Positions 1 to 9,816 of a DNA stretch of 64,000 nucleotides are shown here, piece by piece. This stretch comes from JADJTT01 sp049306275 (GTDB taxonomy: Bacteria > Bacteroidota > Bacteroidia > Chitinophagales > Saprospiraceae), in contig JBAQQB010000165.1 of assembly GCA_049306275.1 (NCBI GenBank), positions 62,001 through 126,000 of the forward strand, in the 5' to 3' direction. The notes under the pieces are model-generated. The model saw only the letters and a list, made by a program, of their open reading frames with translations, was not told the DNA's origin and made no database searches. The number at the start of each line of letters is the position of its first letter. Positions within the stretch are counted from its first letter, which is position 1. The translations under genes were made by a program, and so were the position numbers.

Positions 1-1025
1 GTTTTGGTGATCTGGTTTTTCAGTTCGTCGAGGTGGTAGCCTATAGCCAGTTTGGCCGCGATTTTGGCGATGGGGTAGCCGGTGGCCTTGCTGGCCAGGG
101 CTGAGGAGCGCGACACGCGGGGGTTGATCTCGATGACGATGAGCTCTTCGGTGTCGGGATTTTGTGCGAACTGGATATTGCAACCTCCGGCGAAGTTGCC
201 CAGGGAGCGCATGGCCTTGATGGCCTGGTCGCGCATTTCCTGATACGCGGTGTCGGAGAGGGTCATGGCAGGCGCCACGGTGATGGAGTCGCCGGTATGG
301 ATACCCATGGGGTCGAGGTTTTCGACCGTACAGATGATGACGACGTTGTCGTTGGCGTCGCGGAGCAGTTCGAGTTCGAACTCTTTCCAGCCGAGCACGG
401 CTTTCTCGACCAGCACTTCATGGGTAGGAGAAAGGTTGAGGCCGCGGCGCAGGGCTTCGTCGAATTCTTCTTCCTTGTGTACGAAGCTGCCGCCGGTGCC
501 GCCGAGGGTATAGGAGGGGCGGATGACGAGGGGGAAGCCGATCTTCTGGGCGGCTTCCTTGCCTTCGAGGAAGGAGTTGGCGATGTAGGAGGGCGCCACT
601 TTGAGGCCGATATCGACCATGAGCTGGCGGAAGGCTTCGCGGTTTTCGGTGCGTTCGATGGCGGCGATATCTACGCCGATCATGCGCACGTCGTATTTCT
701 CCCAGACGCCCTGTTTGTCGGCTTCGATGGCCAGGTTGAGGGCGGTCTGGCCGCCCATGGTGGGCAGCACAGCGTCGATGGAGCGGTCTTCCAGGATCTG
801 GACGATACTTTCGACGGTGAGGGGGAGGAGGTAGACGTGGTCGGCCGTGACCGGGTCGGTCATGATGGTGGCGGGGTTGGAATTGATGAGGGTCACTTCG
901 ATTCCTTCTTCCCGCAGGGAGCGGGAGGCCTGGGAGCCGGAGTAATCGAATTCACAAGCCTGGCCAATGATGATCGGGCCGCTGCCGATGATCAGTACCG
1001 ATTGGATAGATTTATCTTTGGGCAT
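1..1025 (-). CDS. carB: Carbamoyl-phosphate synthase large subunit, N-terminal part (cut by window edge)
   Basis: The large subunit makes carbamoyl phosphate from bicarbonate, ATP and ammonia for pyrimidine and arginine synthesis. About 341 codons are visible, reading leftward from an ATG at 1025; the C-terminal two thirds lie outside. The N-terminus runs MPKDKSIQSVLIIGSGPIII, followed by GQACEFDYSGSQA, the classic CarB start. The ATP-grasp region RPSYTLGGTGGS and the metal-binding stretch EINPRVSRSSALASKATG are intact, so this is the carboxyphosphate-forming half. A perfect Bacteroidota -7 box lies about 32 bases upstream, which suggests its own promoter rather than co-transcription with the lipoprotein gene next door. 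carA is not in view. Confidence 0.95.
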   Translation of the reverse strand, partial: MPKDKSIQSVLIIGSGPIIIGQACEFDYSGSQASRSLREEGIEVTLINSNPATIMTDPVTADHVYLLPLTVESIVQILEDRSIDAVLPTMGGQTALNLAIEADKQGVWEKYDVRMIGVDIAAIERTENREAFRQLMVDIGLKVAPSYIANSFLEGKEAAQKIGFPLVIRPSYTLGGTGGSFVHKEEEFDEALRRGLNLSPTHEVLVEKAVLGWKEFELELLRDANDNVVIICTVENLDPMGIHTGDSITVAPAMTLSDTAYQEMRDQAIKAMRSLGNFAGGCNIQFAQNPDTEELIVIEINPRVSRSSALASKATGYPIAKIAAKLAIGYHLDELKNQITK

Positions 1026-1056
1026 GGAGAGCAATTGGGAGGTTCCAAATTGCCCG

Positions 1057-1064
1057 CAAAGATA
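1057..1064 (-). promoter_or_regulatory. Bacteroidota -7 box upstream of carB
   Basis: The minus strand reads TATCTTTG, a perfect match to TAnnTTTG, placed about 32 bases before the carB start codon. I see no clear TTTG-type -33 element. Between it and the start is a short inverted repeat (GCAATT at 1031 with AATTGC near 1050), whose role is unknown. Confidence 0.6.
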
Positions 1065-1078
1065 GGGAATAATTCCGG

Positions 1079-1759
1079 TTACTCAGCGCTTATGACCACT
1101 TCTTTCACGGAAGAATAAAACTCTGCGTCGCAGTTGACTTTGAAGCGGCCTTTCTCCACAAAGGAGTGTTGTTTTTTGACGAGGTAGGTCTGGTAGCTGC
1201 CCGGTGCGAGGCGGTTGATCTGGCCTGGGGAGATGGAAATGGAGGAGGAGATGGGGGATGGAATTTCTATCAGGGAGGCCTGACCAGCCTGATCGGTGAG
1301 CAAGATAGCCAGTGATTCAGGCTTCGGCCCTGGGTCGGGGCTGATCTCCAGCGTAAAGCCCTTGTCTCGGTAGATGGTATCGGGCAGGGAGAAGGAGTCC
1401 AGGGGCTTCATTTCGATGGAGAATTTATGGGGTTTTCCGTCATCATCCTGGGCCTGGAATGCGAAGTTGCCCGGGTAGTTGCCCGAATTTTCGTATTGGT
1501 AGCGAATGATTTTGTTCTGGATATTGCGGCTTTCCATGCCACTGTTCTGAAAGGATACCCCGCCGAGGATGGAGAGGGGGGCGGCGTTGTGAGAGGAATC
1601 GCCTTTAAAAAAGGAGGCTTCGGCCTTGATCTGCTGGCCATCTTGCAGGTAGCGGACATAGAGGTTTCCGAAAATCCAGGGGCCTTTGGCAGGTTTTTCC
1701 TGTTGGCAGGCGGTGAGTGAAAGGGCGGTCAGGATGAGAAAGGTCAGTAAGCGGGTCAT
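1079..1759 (-). CDS. Small exported lipoprotein of unknown function
   Basis: A 226-residue protein with a type II signal peptide: MTRLLTFLILTALSLTAC, with the lipobox cysteine at residue 18. The mature part looks beta-rich and has no motif I recognise. It is likely anchored in a membrane and exposed in the periplasm or on the surface. It is transcribed leftward from a perfect -7 box at 1780-1787 and ends 53 bases before carB, which has its own promoter, so the pairing is probably positional only. No function can be assigned from the sequence. Confidence 0.75.
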   Translation of the reverse strand: MTRLLTFLILTALSLTACQQEKPAKGPWIFGNLYVRYLQDGQQIKAEASFFKGDSSHNAAPLSILGGVSFQNSGMESRNIQNKIIRYQYENSGNYPGNFAFQAQDDDGKPHKFSIEMKPLDSFSLPDTIYRDKGFTLEISPDPGPKPESLAILLTDQAGQASLIEIPSPISSSISISPGQINRLAPGSYQTYLVKKQHSFVEKGRFKVNCDAEFYSSVKEVVISAE

Positions 1760-1779
1760 AACGATGAAATTCTGGGGGG

Positions 1780-1787
1780 CAAATATA
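1780..1787 (-). promoter_or_regulatory. Bacteroidota -7 box for the lipoprotein gene
   Basis: The minus strand reads TATATTTG, matching TAnnTTTG, about 20 bases upstream of the ATG at 1759. It predicts a very short leader. Confidence 0.55.
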
Positions 1788-1895
1788 ATTCAAGCAACTG
1801 CCGTTTTTGTCGCCTTTGCGACGAAATGTTAATAAGGTAGATTCAGAAACCTGACTAATACTGAAAATTGGCATAAATAATGAATTGTTTGCGAG

Positions 1896-1903
1896 TACAT
1901 TTG
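1896..1903 (+). promoter_or_regulatory. Bacteroidota -7 box for the TonB receptor module
   Basis: TACATTTG on the plus strand matches TAnnTTTG. It lies 146 bases before the ATG at 2050, in the 290-base divergent spacer between the lipoprotein and the TonB receptor gene. The AT-rich leader that follows could hold regulation, but I see no strong hairpin in it. Confidence 0.5.
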
Positions 1904-2049
1904 TTCTTGCAAAAAAATCTCCCTGAATAAGTGGTGAGTGCAAGGGCATTTGGTAAATTTTTTTGTGAAACTGCCACTTTTCAGTATTATTGTGCGTTCG
2001 GGACCGAACAATTGGATTTCATTGAGATAATCATACAAAACGGATTTTT

Positions 2050-5000
2050 ATGGCGCGTAATTTACTACTCATTTTATCCATCTTTCTGTTGGGTAGCACT
2101 GCCATAGTAGCTCAGACTTCGCTCTACGGGAAAATCATTGAAAAGGAGACCGGAGACGCAGTTATTGGCGCTAACATTGTGCTCAAGAAGAATGGAGTCT
2201 TCGTCACCGGTTCAGATACCGATTTCGACGGCAACTACAGTATTCCTAACATCGACCCGGGTACTTATGACGTGGAGGTGAGCTATGTCGGTTATCCGAC
2301 CCAGCGAATCACGGGTGTGATCATCGCCGCAGGTAAGGGCACCAAGCTCGACGTCGACCTTGAAAACGAGGGGATCGAGCTGAGCACTGTTGTGGTGACG
2401 GGCTACAAAGTGCCCCTGATCGACAAGGACAACACCTCAACGGGTGGCTTCGTCACGGCAGAACAGATCCAGCGTCTGCCGTCCAAGAACATTAACGCCA
2501 TCGTTGCCAACGTGGCGGGCACCAGTTCTGCTGACGAAGGCGATGCTATTACCATCAAGGGTTCGCGTTCCAACGCGACGGTTTACTTCCTCGACGGTAT
2601 CCGTGTGAGCGGTAACCTGCCGCCGCAGACGGAAGTCGAGCAGCTGCAGGTCATCACCGGAGGGGTGGAAGCCCAATACGGTGACGTGACCGGCGGTGTG
2701 ATTTCGGTGACGACCAAGGGCCCCTCCCAAAAGTTCACCGGTGGTCTTGAATTGGAAAGTTCCGGCCTCAACTTTGGCGGCAACTATGTCGGTCTCGACC
2801 GTTTCGGCTACAACCTGTTGCAGGCCAACCTGAGCGGTCCGCTGATCATGAACAAGAACAAGGAGTCGATTCTCGGTTTCCGTATTGCCGCCCAGTACCT
2901 CGACCGCCTCGACGATGACCCGCCAGCTATTCCGGTATACCGAGTGAAAGAAGACAGGCTTGCCGAACTGGAAGCCAACCCGGTTCAGTTGGTTGGCGGC
3001 AGTTATGTGCCTTCAGCAGAGTTCCTCACCAATGAGGATGTGGATGAGCTCCCCTATCAGCCCAATGAACGCAACAAGAGGCTCGACCTCACGGGCAAGC
3101 TCGACGCCAAAATCGCCAAGGGCCTCGATCTCTCCATAACGGGTACCTATTACCAGATCAATAACCAGTTTACGCCCAATGCCTGGGGTACCGGTATGTG
3201 GAACGTCTTCAACAGCCACAACAACCCCACGGAAAATGACCTGCGCTACCGCGTCAACGTGCGCCTGCGCCACCGTCTTGGCGGCGGCGGCGATACGGGG
3301 GGCGACCGCAAGGGGGCTGGCATCCAGAACGCTTCCTATACGCTGCAAGCAGGCTATGAGCGTCAGTTGTACAACATTTTCGACCCGCGCCATGAAGACC
3401 GCTTCTTCGATTATGGATATGTAGGCAAATTTGATTATGAGTGGGAAAATGTGTTCGGTGCGCCTATCGATCCGCAGAACTGGCCGCTGCCGATTCCGAT
3501 CCAGCACCGCGACTTCCGCCAGGAGTTCCGCGGGTATACGCCGGGCGACGTCAACCCCGTGCTTTCCAACTACAACAACGCACTGGTCGACGTGAACTCT
3601 GCCGACGAATTTATTGCTGAGAACGGCTTTATCTCCCAGCTCTACTCCCGCGCCTGGAACATCCATGCCAACGTGGGCTCGGTTTACAACCTCTACAACA
3701 AGCGCGACAACGAAACGCTTACTTTTACCGCCAATACCTCTTTTGAGATCGTGCCGAAGGATTCCGACCGCGGCCGCCACAACATCCAGATCGGTATCTG
3801 GTACGAACAGCGTACCCAGCGTGGCTACAGCCTCAACCCTTACGGGCTGTGGCGCATCGCCCGCCAGCAGGTCAACCGCAACATTCTCGGTGTAGACACC
3901 GCGACCATCATCGACTCCACGCTTTTCTTCGATACGTATATTCCGGTTTACGACAAGCTGACCACGGAACTGGAAGACCTCCTTTTCTACAAGAACGTGA
4001 GAGCAGCTATCGGCGCTAATGCCAAGGACTTTGTGAACGTCGACGGCCTTGACCCCGACCAGTTGTCGCTCGATATGTTCTCCTCCCGCGAGCTCACCAG
4101 CCAGAACCTGCTCGACTATTTCGGCTATGACTACCTGGGCAATATCCAGGACGCTACCTTTGACGAGTTCTTTACGGCCACCGATGCCAACGGGGTGCGT
4201 ACCTTCCCTGTCGGCGCTTTCAGCCCGATCTACACCGCCGCATGGATCCAGGATAAGTTCACTTACAAGGACATCATCTTCCGCGTTGGCCTTCGCGTCG
4301 ACCGTTTCGACGCCAATACCAAGGTGTTGAAAGATCCTTACTCCCTGTATGAGATTTACTCTGCAAGCGATTTCCACGACAACTTCGGGGGTGACCAGCC
4401 GGTTTCGATCGGAGACGATTATAAAGTATACGTAGACAGCGACGGAAGCTCTATCGTGAAGGCCTACCGCAACGGAGACCAGTGGTACACCCCCAACGGT
4501 ACGGAGGTGAACGACGCCCGCCAGATCTTCGGTGGCGAGCTGGTGTTCCCGCGCTACACCGTTGACGATCCGAACATCCAGAGCCGCGACTTCGACCCGA
4601 CGATTTCCTTCCAGGACTACGAGCAGCAGACGACCTTCATGCCCCGTCTTGCCTTCTCGTTCCCGATCTCCAACGACGCCAACTTCTTCGCACACTACGA
4701 TGTGCTCGCTCAACGCCCGCCGTCCAACAGCTTTGCTTCGCCGCTCGATTACTTCTACTTCCAGGAGCGCACCGAAGACCGCAACAACCCTGCGCTGCGA
4801 CCCGAGCGCACCATCGACTACGAAGTGGGCTTCCAGCAAAAGCTGTCGGCTTCTTCGGCGCTGAAGATCGCAGCATACTATAAAGAGATGCGCGATATGA
4901 TCCAGCGCCGCATCTTCCTGTACGTCGCCGCGCCGATCAACTCCTACGCTACCTACGACAACCTCGACTTCGGTACGGTAAAAGGTTTTACCTTCCAGTA

Positions 5001-5679
5001 CGACCTGCGCCGCACGGGCAACATCTCGCTGCAGGCAGCCTATACCCTGCAGTTTGCCGACGGTACCGGTTCCGACGCCAACTCCTCTCAGGGCCTGTCA
5101 AACCGCGGTATCCAGCGCGTGCTTTACCCGTTGAGCTTCGATGAACGCCACCGCTTTAACCTGTCGATGGACTATCGCTACATGAGCGGCAAGCGCTACA
5201 ACGGCCCGCAGCTCTTTGGCCTTGACTTGTTGGCCAACACAGGCCTGAACCTTCAGGCTATCGCAGTTTCCGGTCGTCCTTACACGGCTAAACTCGTACC
5301 CGGCCAGTTCACCGGCTCCGGTACCGTAGGCTCCATCAACGGCGCCCGTCTGCCCTGGAACTTCACGATCAACGCCCGTATCGACAAGGACATCTACCTG
5401 ACTGCCCCCGATGCGGAAAAACCGCTGATCGTCAACGTGTACTTCCGCGTGGCCAACTTGCTCAACACCAGGAACATCATTAACGTATATACCGCAACGG
5501 GCTCACCGGCCGACGATGGATACCTCGCCTCCCCCCGCGGTCAGGATGCGTTGGATGCCACCGGGCAGTCGGGGCGCAGCACCGAGGCCTTCCTCGCTTC
5601 TTACCAGTGGCGGATGTTGAACCCCAACTTCTACAGCTTGCCGCGACGCATGTACATTGGCGCTATCTTTAACTTCTGA
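2050..5679 (+). CDS. TonB-dependent receptor with carboxypeptidase-regulatory N-terminal domain
   Basis: A 1209-residue outer-membrane receptor that would take up a ligand using TonB/ExbBD energy. Residues 1-22 form a signal peptide (ending AIVAQ). Residues ~24-110 are a CarboxypepD_reg-like beta-sandwich (GKIIEKETGDAVIGANIVLK, then DFDGNYSIPNI), followed by a plug (~115-235; ITIKGSRSNATVYFLDGIRV, then VEAQYGDVTGGVISVTTKG) and a long beta-barrel ending in phenylalanine (YIGAIFNF), the usual outer-membrane insertion signal. No SusD-type lipoprotein follows; the next genes encode a large exported protein and a PorV/PorQ-like barrel. It is therefore not a classic Sus glycan locus, and the substrate is unknown. 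Confidence 0.93.
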   Translation: MARNLLLILSIFLLGSTAIVAQTSLYGKIIEKETGDAVIGANIVLKKNGVFVTGSDTDFDGNYSIPNIDPGTYDVEVSYVGYPTQRITGVIIAAGKGTKLDVDLENEGIELSTVVVTGYKVPLIDKDNTSTGGFVTAEQIQRLPSKNINAIVANVAGTSSADEGDAITIKGSRSNATVYFLDGIRVSGNLPPQTEVEQLQVITGGVEAQYGDVTGGVISVTTKGPSQKFTGGLELESSGLNFGGNYVGLDRFGYNLLQANLSGPLIMNKNKESILGFRIAAQYLDRLDDDPPAIPVYRVKEDRLAELEANPVQLVGGSYVPSAEFLTNEDVDELPYQPNERNKRLDLTGKLDAKIAKGLDLSITGTYYQINNQFTPNAWGTGMWNVFNSHNNPTENDLRYRVNVRLRHRLGGGGDTGGDRKGAGIQNASYTLQAGYERQLYNIFDPRHEDRFFDYGYVGKFDYEWENVFGAPIDPQNWPLPIPIQHRDFRQEFRGYTPGDVNPVLSNYNNALVDVNSADEFIAENGFISQLYSRAWNIHANVGSVYNLYNKRDNETLTFTANTSFEIVPKDSDRGRHNIQIGIWYEQRTQRGYSLNPYGLWRIARQQVNRNILGVDTATIIDSTLFFDTYIPVYDKLTTELEDLLFYKNVRAAIGANAKDFVNVDGLDPDQLSLDMFSSRELTSQNLLDYFGYDYLGNIQDATFDEFFTATDANGVRTFPVGAFSPIYTAAWIQDKFTYKDIIFRVGLRVDRFDANTKVLKDPYSLYEIYSASDFHDNFGGDQPVSIGDDYKVYVDSDGSSIVKAYRNGDQWYTPNGTEVNDARQIFGGELVFPRYTVDDPNIQSRDFDPTISFQDYEQQTTFMPRLAFSFPISNDANFFAHYDVLAQRPPSNSFASPLDYFYFQERTEDRNNPALRPERTIDYEVGFQQKLSASSALKIAAYYKEMRDMIQRRIFLYVAAPINSYATYDNLDFGTVKGFTFQYDLRRTGNISLQAAYTLQFADGTGSDANSSQGLSNRGIQRVLYPLSFDERHRFNLSMDYRYMSGKRYNGPQLFGLDLLANTGLNLQAIAVSGRPYTAKLVPGQFTGSGTVGSINGARLPWNFTINARIDKDIYLTAPDAEKPLIVNVYFRVANLLNTRNIINVYTATGSPADDGYLASPRGQDALDATGQSGRSTEAFLASYQWRMLNPNFYSLPRRMYIGAIFNF

Positions 5680-5711
5680 TAAGATCTCTAACCTCGTAAA
5701 ATATTTTTGCT

Positions 5712-8700
5712 ATGCGATTCATAAAATATTGGTTGCTCACCACAGTCTGCTTGTTGTGGCTGCTTCCCGCCGAAGCCCACATCAACCCGCTGTTGCAGGG
5801 TAAAGCCAAGCCTGCGTCGTCCAATTCAGGCATTTCCTTCCGGGAAGACTGTACGACGCCAAAAGAACAGATCGACCAGGGTCTGAACAGGCTTACCGGC
5901 GGAAAAGTCAATAACGTCCGCGCCCGCCTCCGCACCGGCGGCGACCCCTGGTGGGACGGGGACGACGGGAAATATATCGTGCCCCACGTCAACCCGGGCG
6001 AGCCTGAAGTGTCCTCTATCTTCGCCGGCGGCGTTTGGCTCGGTGGCTTCGACGAAGCAGGCGGTCTGAAAATCGCCTGCCAGACTTACGGCAACCCCCA
6101 GGGTTCGACCGACTGGTGGACAGGCCCGCTCGATCCGGTCGTAGGTACGACCGACAAGGATATCTGTGAAGACTGGGACCGCTTCTTCGAAGTGTATGCC
6201 ACCGAAATCGACGAGCACATTCGCTTGTACAATGAAAGCGTCGCCACAGGTACGCCCTACGACCCCGACCAAATCCCGAAAGGCGTGAAGGGCTGGCCCG
6301 CCAGAGGCAATGAATACTTCTTTGAAATCAACGAATTCGACCTTCCCAATACCGGACAGGGTCTTGCAGGCTTCCACGACAGAAGCGGAAACGGCCTGTA
6401 TGAACCCCTCGATGGCGATTACCCCGTCATCGAGATCCGCGGTTGCGAAGCGCCGAACTACCCCGACCAGATGATCTTCTGGATCTACAACGACAACGGC
6501 GGTATCCACGGTGAAACGCAGGGCGCCGCAATGAGCATGGAAGTGCAGGTGCAGGCTTTCAGCTACGGCACCAACGACGAGGTCAACGACATGACCTTCC
6601 AGCGCTACAAGCTGATCAACAGAGGTACCGAACCGCTCGACTCCACCTTTTTCGCAATGTGGGTCGACGCCGACCTCGGTTGCTATGTCGATGACTACGT
6701 CGGTTGCGATGTCAACAGGAGTCTTGCTTACACCTACAACGCGGACGCCGCCGACGGCGACCCCGGTACGACTTGCCCTGGCGGCGTATTGACCTATGGT
6801 ACCGACGTTCCGATCATCGGTATCGACTATTTCCGCGGCCCGCGGAAACCCATTTTTGACCCAATTGTCACCGACTCTGTAATCGGGGAGGTCGAACTCG
6901 GCATGTCCTCTTTTACCTATTACAACAATGGTTCGGTCAACAACCCGCCTCCCGGCACTACCGACCCCAATATCGACGTTGAGTTCTATCGCTACCTGAC
7001 AGGCTCCTGGCGCGATGGATCCCCCTTTACCTTTGGTGATGACGCTTACCAGGACGGGGACCCGATCGATTACGCCTTTACCGATCCGCCCAACCGGGCC
7101 GACGGCTGGTCGATGTGTACGGCCGACCTTCCGGAATACGACCGCCGGACCATTCAGGCCTCTGGCCCATTCCGCCTCTTGCCCAGCGCTATCAATGAGC
7201 TGATCATCGGCGCTGTTTGGGTTCCCGATCTGGTGTACCCCTGCCCCAACATCACCCGTCTGTTCGTCGCCGACGACCTTGCGCAGAACCTCTTCGACAA
7301 CTGCTTCGAGATCACCGATGGTCCGGATGCCCCGGACGTCGACTTCATCGAGCTCGACCGCAAGATCATCGCCGTGCTGACCAACGACACCCTTTCCTCC
7401 AACAACGCTTTCGAAGCTTATGAAGAACTCGACCTGTTGGCGCCCGAAATCCCCGGCATCGATACGACCTATAACTTCGAAGGTTATATCCTGTATCAGC
7501 TGGCCGACGAATCGGTGATCCGCAGCGATTATTCCGACCCGCAGAAAGCCCGTATCGTGGCTAACGTGGATATCAAAAACGGCGTTGCCGAAGTTTTCAA
7601 CTGGACATCCGTGCCCGACCCGGGCGACGATGAGAACGCCATCTGGTATCCTGTTTCCCAGGTGGTGGGCCTTGACAAGGGTATTCGTCATACCTTTGAA
7701 ATTTCGGAAGACCAGTTTGCCGTCAGCGATCGCCGCCTGGTGAACCACAAGAAATACTACTTCTCCGCTGTCGCCTATGCCTACAACAACTGGGCACAGT
7801 TCGAGGCCGACTCTGCCTTTGGCCAGCGTCGTCCCTATTTGGAAGGCCGCCGGAATATCAAGACCTATACGACTATCCCGCGTCCGATCACCGATCGTCA
7901 GGTCAACAGCGCCTACGGTGATGGGCCGATAGTCACCCGTCTCGATGGCATTGGTGTTGGCGGCAACTTCATCGATATTTCAGATGAAACCCGCCAGGCC
8001 ATCCTCAATGGTTCTTTCGACGGCACCATTGTTTACAAAGGCGGGCGAAGCCCGATCAACATCAGGGTGTACAACCCGCTGGAAGCTGTCAACGGAGAAT
8101 TCCTCCTGACCTTCTACGACGAAAACATGGCTAACAACAAGCTGGACAACGACGTCCGCTGGGAACTGCGCAACCTGAGCGACCCCTCCCAGGGCGTCAT
8201 TCGCTCCGATACCGACCTCGATGCCCTCAACGAGCAGATCATCGCCAAATATGGCTTTACCGTGTCGATCGGCCAGACTGCCGACATCGGCGGCCTTGGC
8301 GATGAATTGAACGGCGCCATTGGCTATGAAGAAACGTACGCAGACCAGACCAAACCACTCTGGTTTTCCGGTATTCCTGATGGGTTTGGCGAAGGGATTT
8401 TAGCAGGTCTTACCGACTATGTGGCTTCCGACATTGGACAGCCCGACAACGACCTCGACCCGAACCAGTCGCTTAGCCGCATCGGCCCAGGCTACTTCGT
8501 ACCTTTCCAAATGGCCGACCACCGTCCGCGAGGGGTAGACAACCCCTACGTTACGCCGGCATGGTTGAACGCCAATGGTAACATTTACAAACCCGCGGGA
8601 ACCCTGCAACTTACCAATAACGTCGACATCGTATTCACTTCCGACAAGACCAAGTGGAGCCGTTGCGTGGTGGTGGAAACTGCTTCCCGCACGTATACCA

Positions 8701-9746
8701 ACGACCTCGGTCTGGCTACCATCGGCGATGCACGTCAGTTCTACCTCCGCCGCCAGCCTTCCGTAGGACCAGGCGACAATAACGGCGATGGACTTCCGGA
8801 TCCGGATCAGGAGAAGGACCACGAAGGGCAGGACCGCGTCGGTATGGGCTGGTTCCCGGGCTACGCCATTGACGTGGAGACCGGCAAGCGCCTGAACATC
8901 TTCTTCGGCGAAAACTCCGCCTACGATTGCAGCATCTTCTGCGAATTTTACGAAGATCAAAAGACGACTGCCACCGACCTGATGTTCAACCCGAGTTCGC
9001 AGTTCTTCCTGGAGACCAATACCTCCACCACGATCTTCAATATGATCGGCGGTGGGCAGCACTTCGTCTATGTGTCCAACACAGAATACGATCAATGTGA
9101 AGCTATCTACAGGCGTCTGAAGAAGCAGCCGAATACCAACGAACTCGTGCAGGTGCTGCTCAATATCACCTGGGCGGGCTGGCCGCTCGCAACAGATTTG
9201 ATCCCCTACGGCGCAAGTAATGAGCCGGGCCTCATCCCGAACGACCTGACGGTCAAACTCCGCGTCGACAACCCGTATACGTGGAGCAGGGGAACAAATG
9301 AGAACGGCGGTTACAACGCCTACAAGTTCGCATTCACCGATGTTCAGCCCACTGCCCTTGACGCCGCAGGCATCGAGTCGGCGCTCGACAAGATCAGTGT
9401 TGTGCCCAATCCATACTACGCATTCTCGGCATACGAGATCGACCAGTTCAATACGACGGTCAAGATCACGAACCTGCCCGCCAAGTGCGTGGTGACGATC
9501 TACTCGCTCGACGGCAAGTTCATCCGCCAGTACAACCGCGATGAGACGGGCGCTATACCAGTGGGTGTGAACCGGGGTATTCAACAGGCCCAGTATTTGC
9601 CAGACGTGGAATGGGATCTCAAGAACAACCGGGGTATCCCCGTTGCGGCAGGTGTGTACCTGATCCATATCGACGCGGGAGATCTGGGAGAACGCGTGAT
9701 CAAGTGGTTTGGCACCAACCGCCAGTTTGACCCCTCCGGTCTGTAA
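5712..9746 (+). CDS. Large exported protein with T9SS-like C-terminal region
   Basis: A 1344-residue protein with a signal peptide (residues 1-23, MRFIKYWLLTTVCLLWLLPA then EAH). The bulk is Asp/Gly/Asn-rich and shows no family I can name. Near the C-terminus, SVVPNPYYAF, then TVTIYSLDGKFIRQY-like strands and PVAAGVYLIHIDAG, resemble the beta-sandwich of type A sorting domains (VYPNP ... G-Y-x-V). It ends in an unusual extra tail, FGTNRQFDPSGL. It starts 32 bases after the TonB receptor gene and is followed by a 13-bp hairpin and then a PorV/PorQ-like barrel. The three probably act together at the cell surface (inference). Confidence 0.8.
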   Translation: MRFIKYWLLTTVCLLWLLPAEAHINPLLQGKAKPASSNSGISFREDCTTPKEQIDQGLNRLTGGKVNNVRARLRTGGDPWWDGDDGKYIVPHVNPGEPEVSSIFAGGVWLGGFDEAGGLKIACQTYGNPQGSTDWWTGPLDPVVGTTDKDICEDWDRFFEVYATEIDEHIRLYNESVATGTPYDPDQIPKGVKGWPARGNEYFFEINEFDLPNTGQGLAGFHDRSGNGLYEPLDGDYPVIEIRGCEAPNYPDQMIFWIYNDNGGIHGETQGAAMSMEVQVQAFSYGTNDEVNDMTFQRYKLINRGTEPLDSTFFAMWVDADLGCYVDDYVGCDVNRSLAYTYNADAADGDPGTTCPGGVLTYGTDVPIIGIDYFRGPRKPIFDPIVTDSVIGEVELGMSSFTYYNNGSVNNPPPGTTDPNIDVEFYRYLTGSWRDGSPFTFGDDAYQDGDPIDYAFTDPPNRADGWSMCTADLPEYDRRTIQASGPFRLLPSAINELIIGAVWVPDLVYPCPNITRLFVADDLAQNLFDNCFEITDGPDAPDVDFIELDRKIIAVLTNDTLSSNNAFEAYEELDLLAPEIPGIDTTYNFEGYILYQLADESVIRSDYSDPQKARIVANVDIKNGVAEVFNWTSVPDPGDDENAIWYPVSQVVGLDKGIRHTFEISEDQFAVSDRRLVNHKKYYFSAVAYAYNNWAQFEADSAFGQRRPYLEGRRNIKTYTTIPRPITDRQVNSAYGDGPIVTRLDGIGVGGNFIDISDETRQAILNGSFDGTIVYKGGRSPINIRVYNPLEAVNGEFLLTFYDENMANNKLDNDVRWELRNLSDPSQGVIRSDTDLDALNEQIIAKYGFTVSIGQTADIGGLGDELNGAIGYEETYADQTKPLWFSGIPDGFGEGILAGLTDYVASDIGQPDNDLDPNQSLSRIGPGYFVPFQMADHRPRGVDNPYVTPAWLNANGNIYKPAGTLQLTNNVDIVFTSDKTKWSRCVVVETASRTYTNDLGLATIGDARQFYLRRQPSVGPGDNNGDGLPDPDQEKDHEGQDRVGMGWFPGYAIDVETGKRLNIFFGENSAYDCSIFCEFYEDQKTTATDLMFNPSSQFFLETNTSTTIFNMIGGGQHFVYVSNTEYDQCEAIYRRLKKQPNTNELVQVLLNITWAGWPLATDLIPYGASNEPGLIPNDLTVKLRVDNPYTWSRGTNENGGYNAYKFAFTDVQPTALDAAGIESALDKISVVPNPYYAFSAYEIDQFNTTVKITNLPAKCVVTIYSLDGKFIRQYNRDETGAIPVGVNRGIQQAQYLPDVEWDLKNNRGIPVAAGVYLIHIDAGDLGERVIKWFGTNRQFDPSGL

Positions 9747-9753
9747 TACTTCT

Positions 9754-9796
9754 CCTTCCGGGTGGCTCATCGGCCACCCGGAAGGTCATTTTTTCA
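9754..9796 (+). terminator. Intrinsic terminator after the large exported protein
   Basis: A perfect 13-bp stem (9754-9766 CCTTCCGGGTGGC pairs with 9773-9785) with a 6-base loop, followed by a T-rich run (TCATTTTTTC). It sits between the exported-protein gene and the PorV/PorQ-like gene, so it may reduce rather than abolish read-through. Confidence 0.85.
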
Positions 9797-9816
9797 TATC
9801 GAAATCGACTATTCAT

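Noticed and set aside
3013..4839. A 608-codon open frame on the minus strand opposite the TonB receptor.
   Set aside because: It is a shadow caused by high GC and codon bias. It has no motifs, and the plus strand encodes a clear receptor.
2050..5679. A SusC/SusD-type polysaccharide utilisation locus.
   Set aside because: No SusD-type lipoprotein or glycoside hydrolase is next to the receptor.
5826..7748. A 640-codon minus-strand open frame opposite the large exported protein.
   Set aside because: Shadow frame rich in Val, Gly, Asp and His, with no domain. The plus-strand gene has a signal peptide and sorting-like end.
9709..9816. An upstream TTG start for the PorV/PorQ-like gene.
   Set aside because: It would run through a terminator hairpin and lose the clean signal peptide that begins at 9817.
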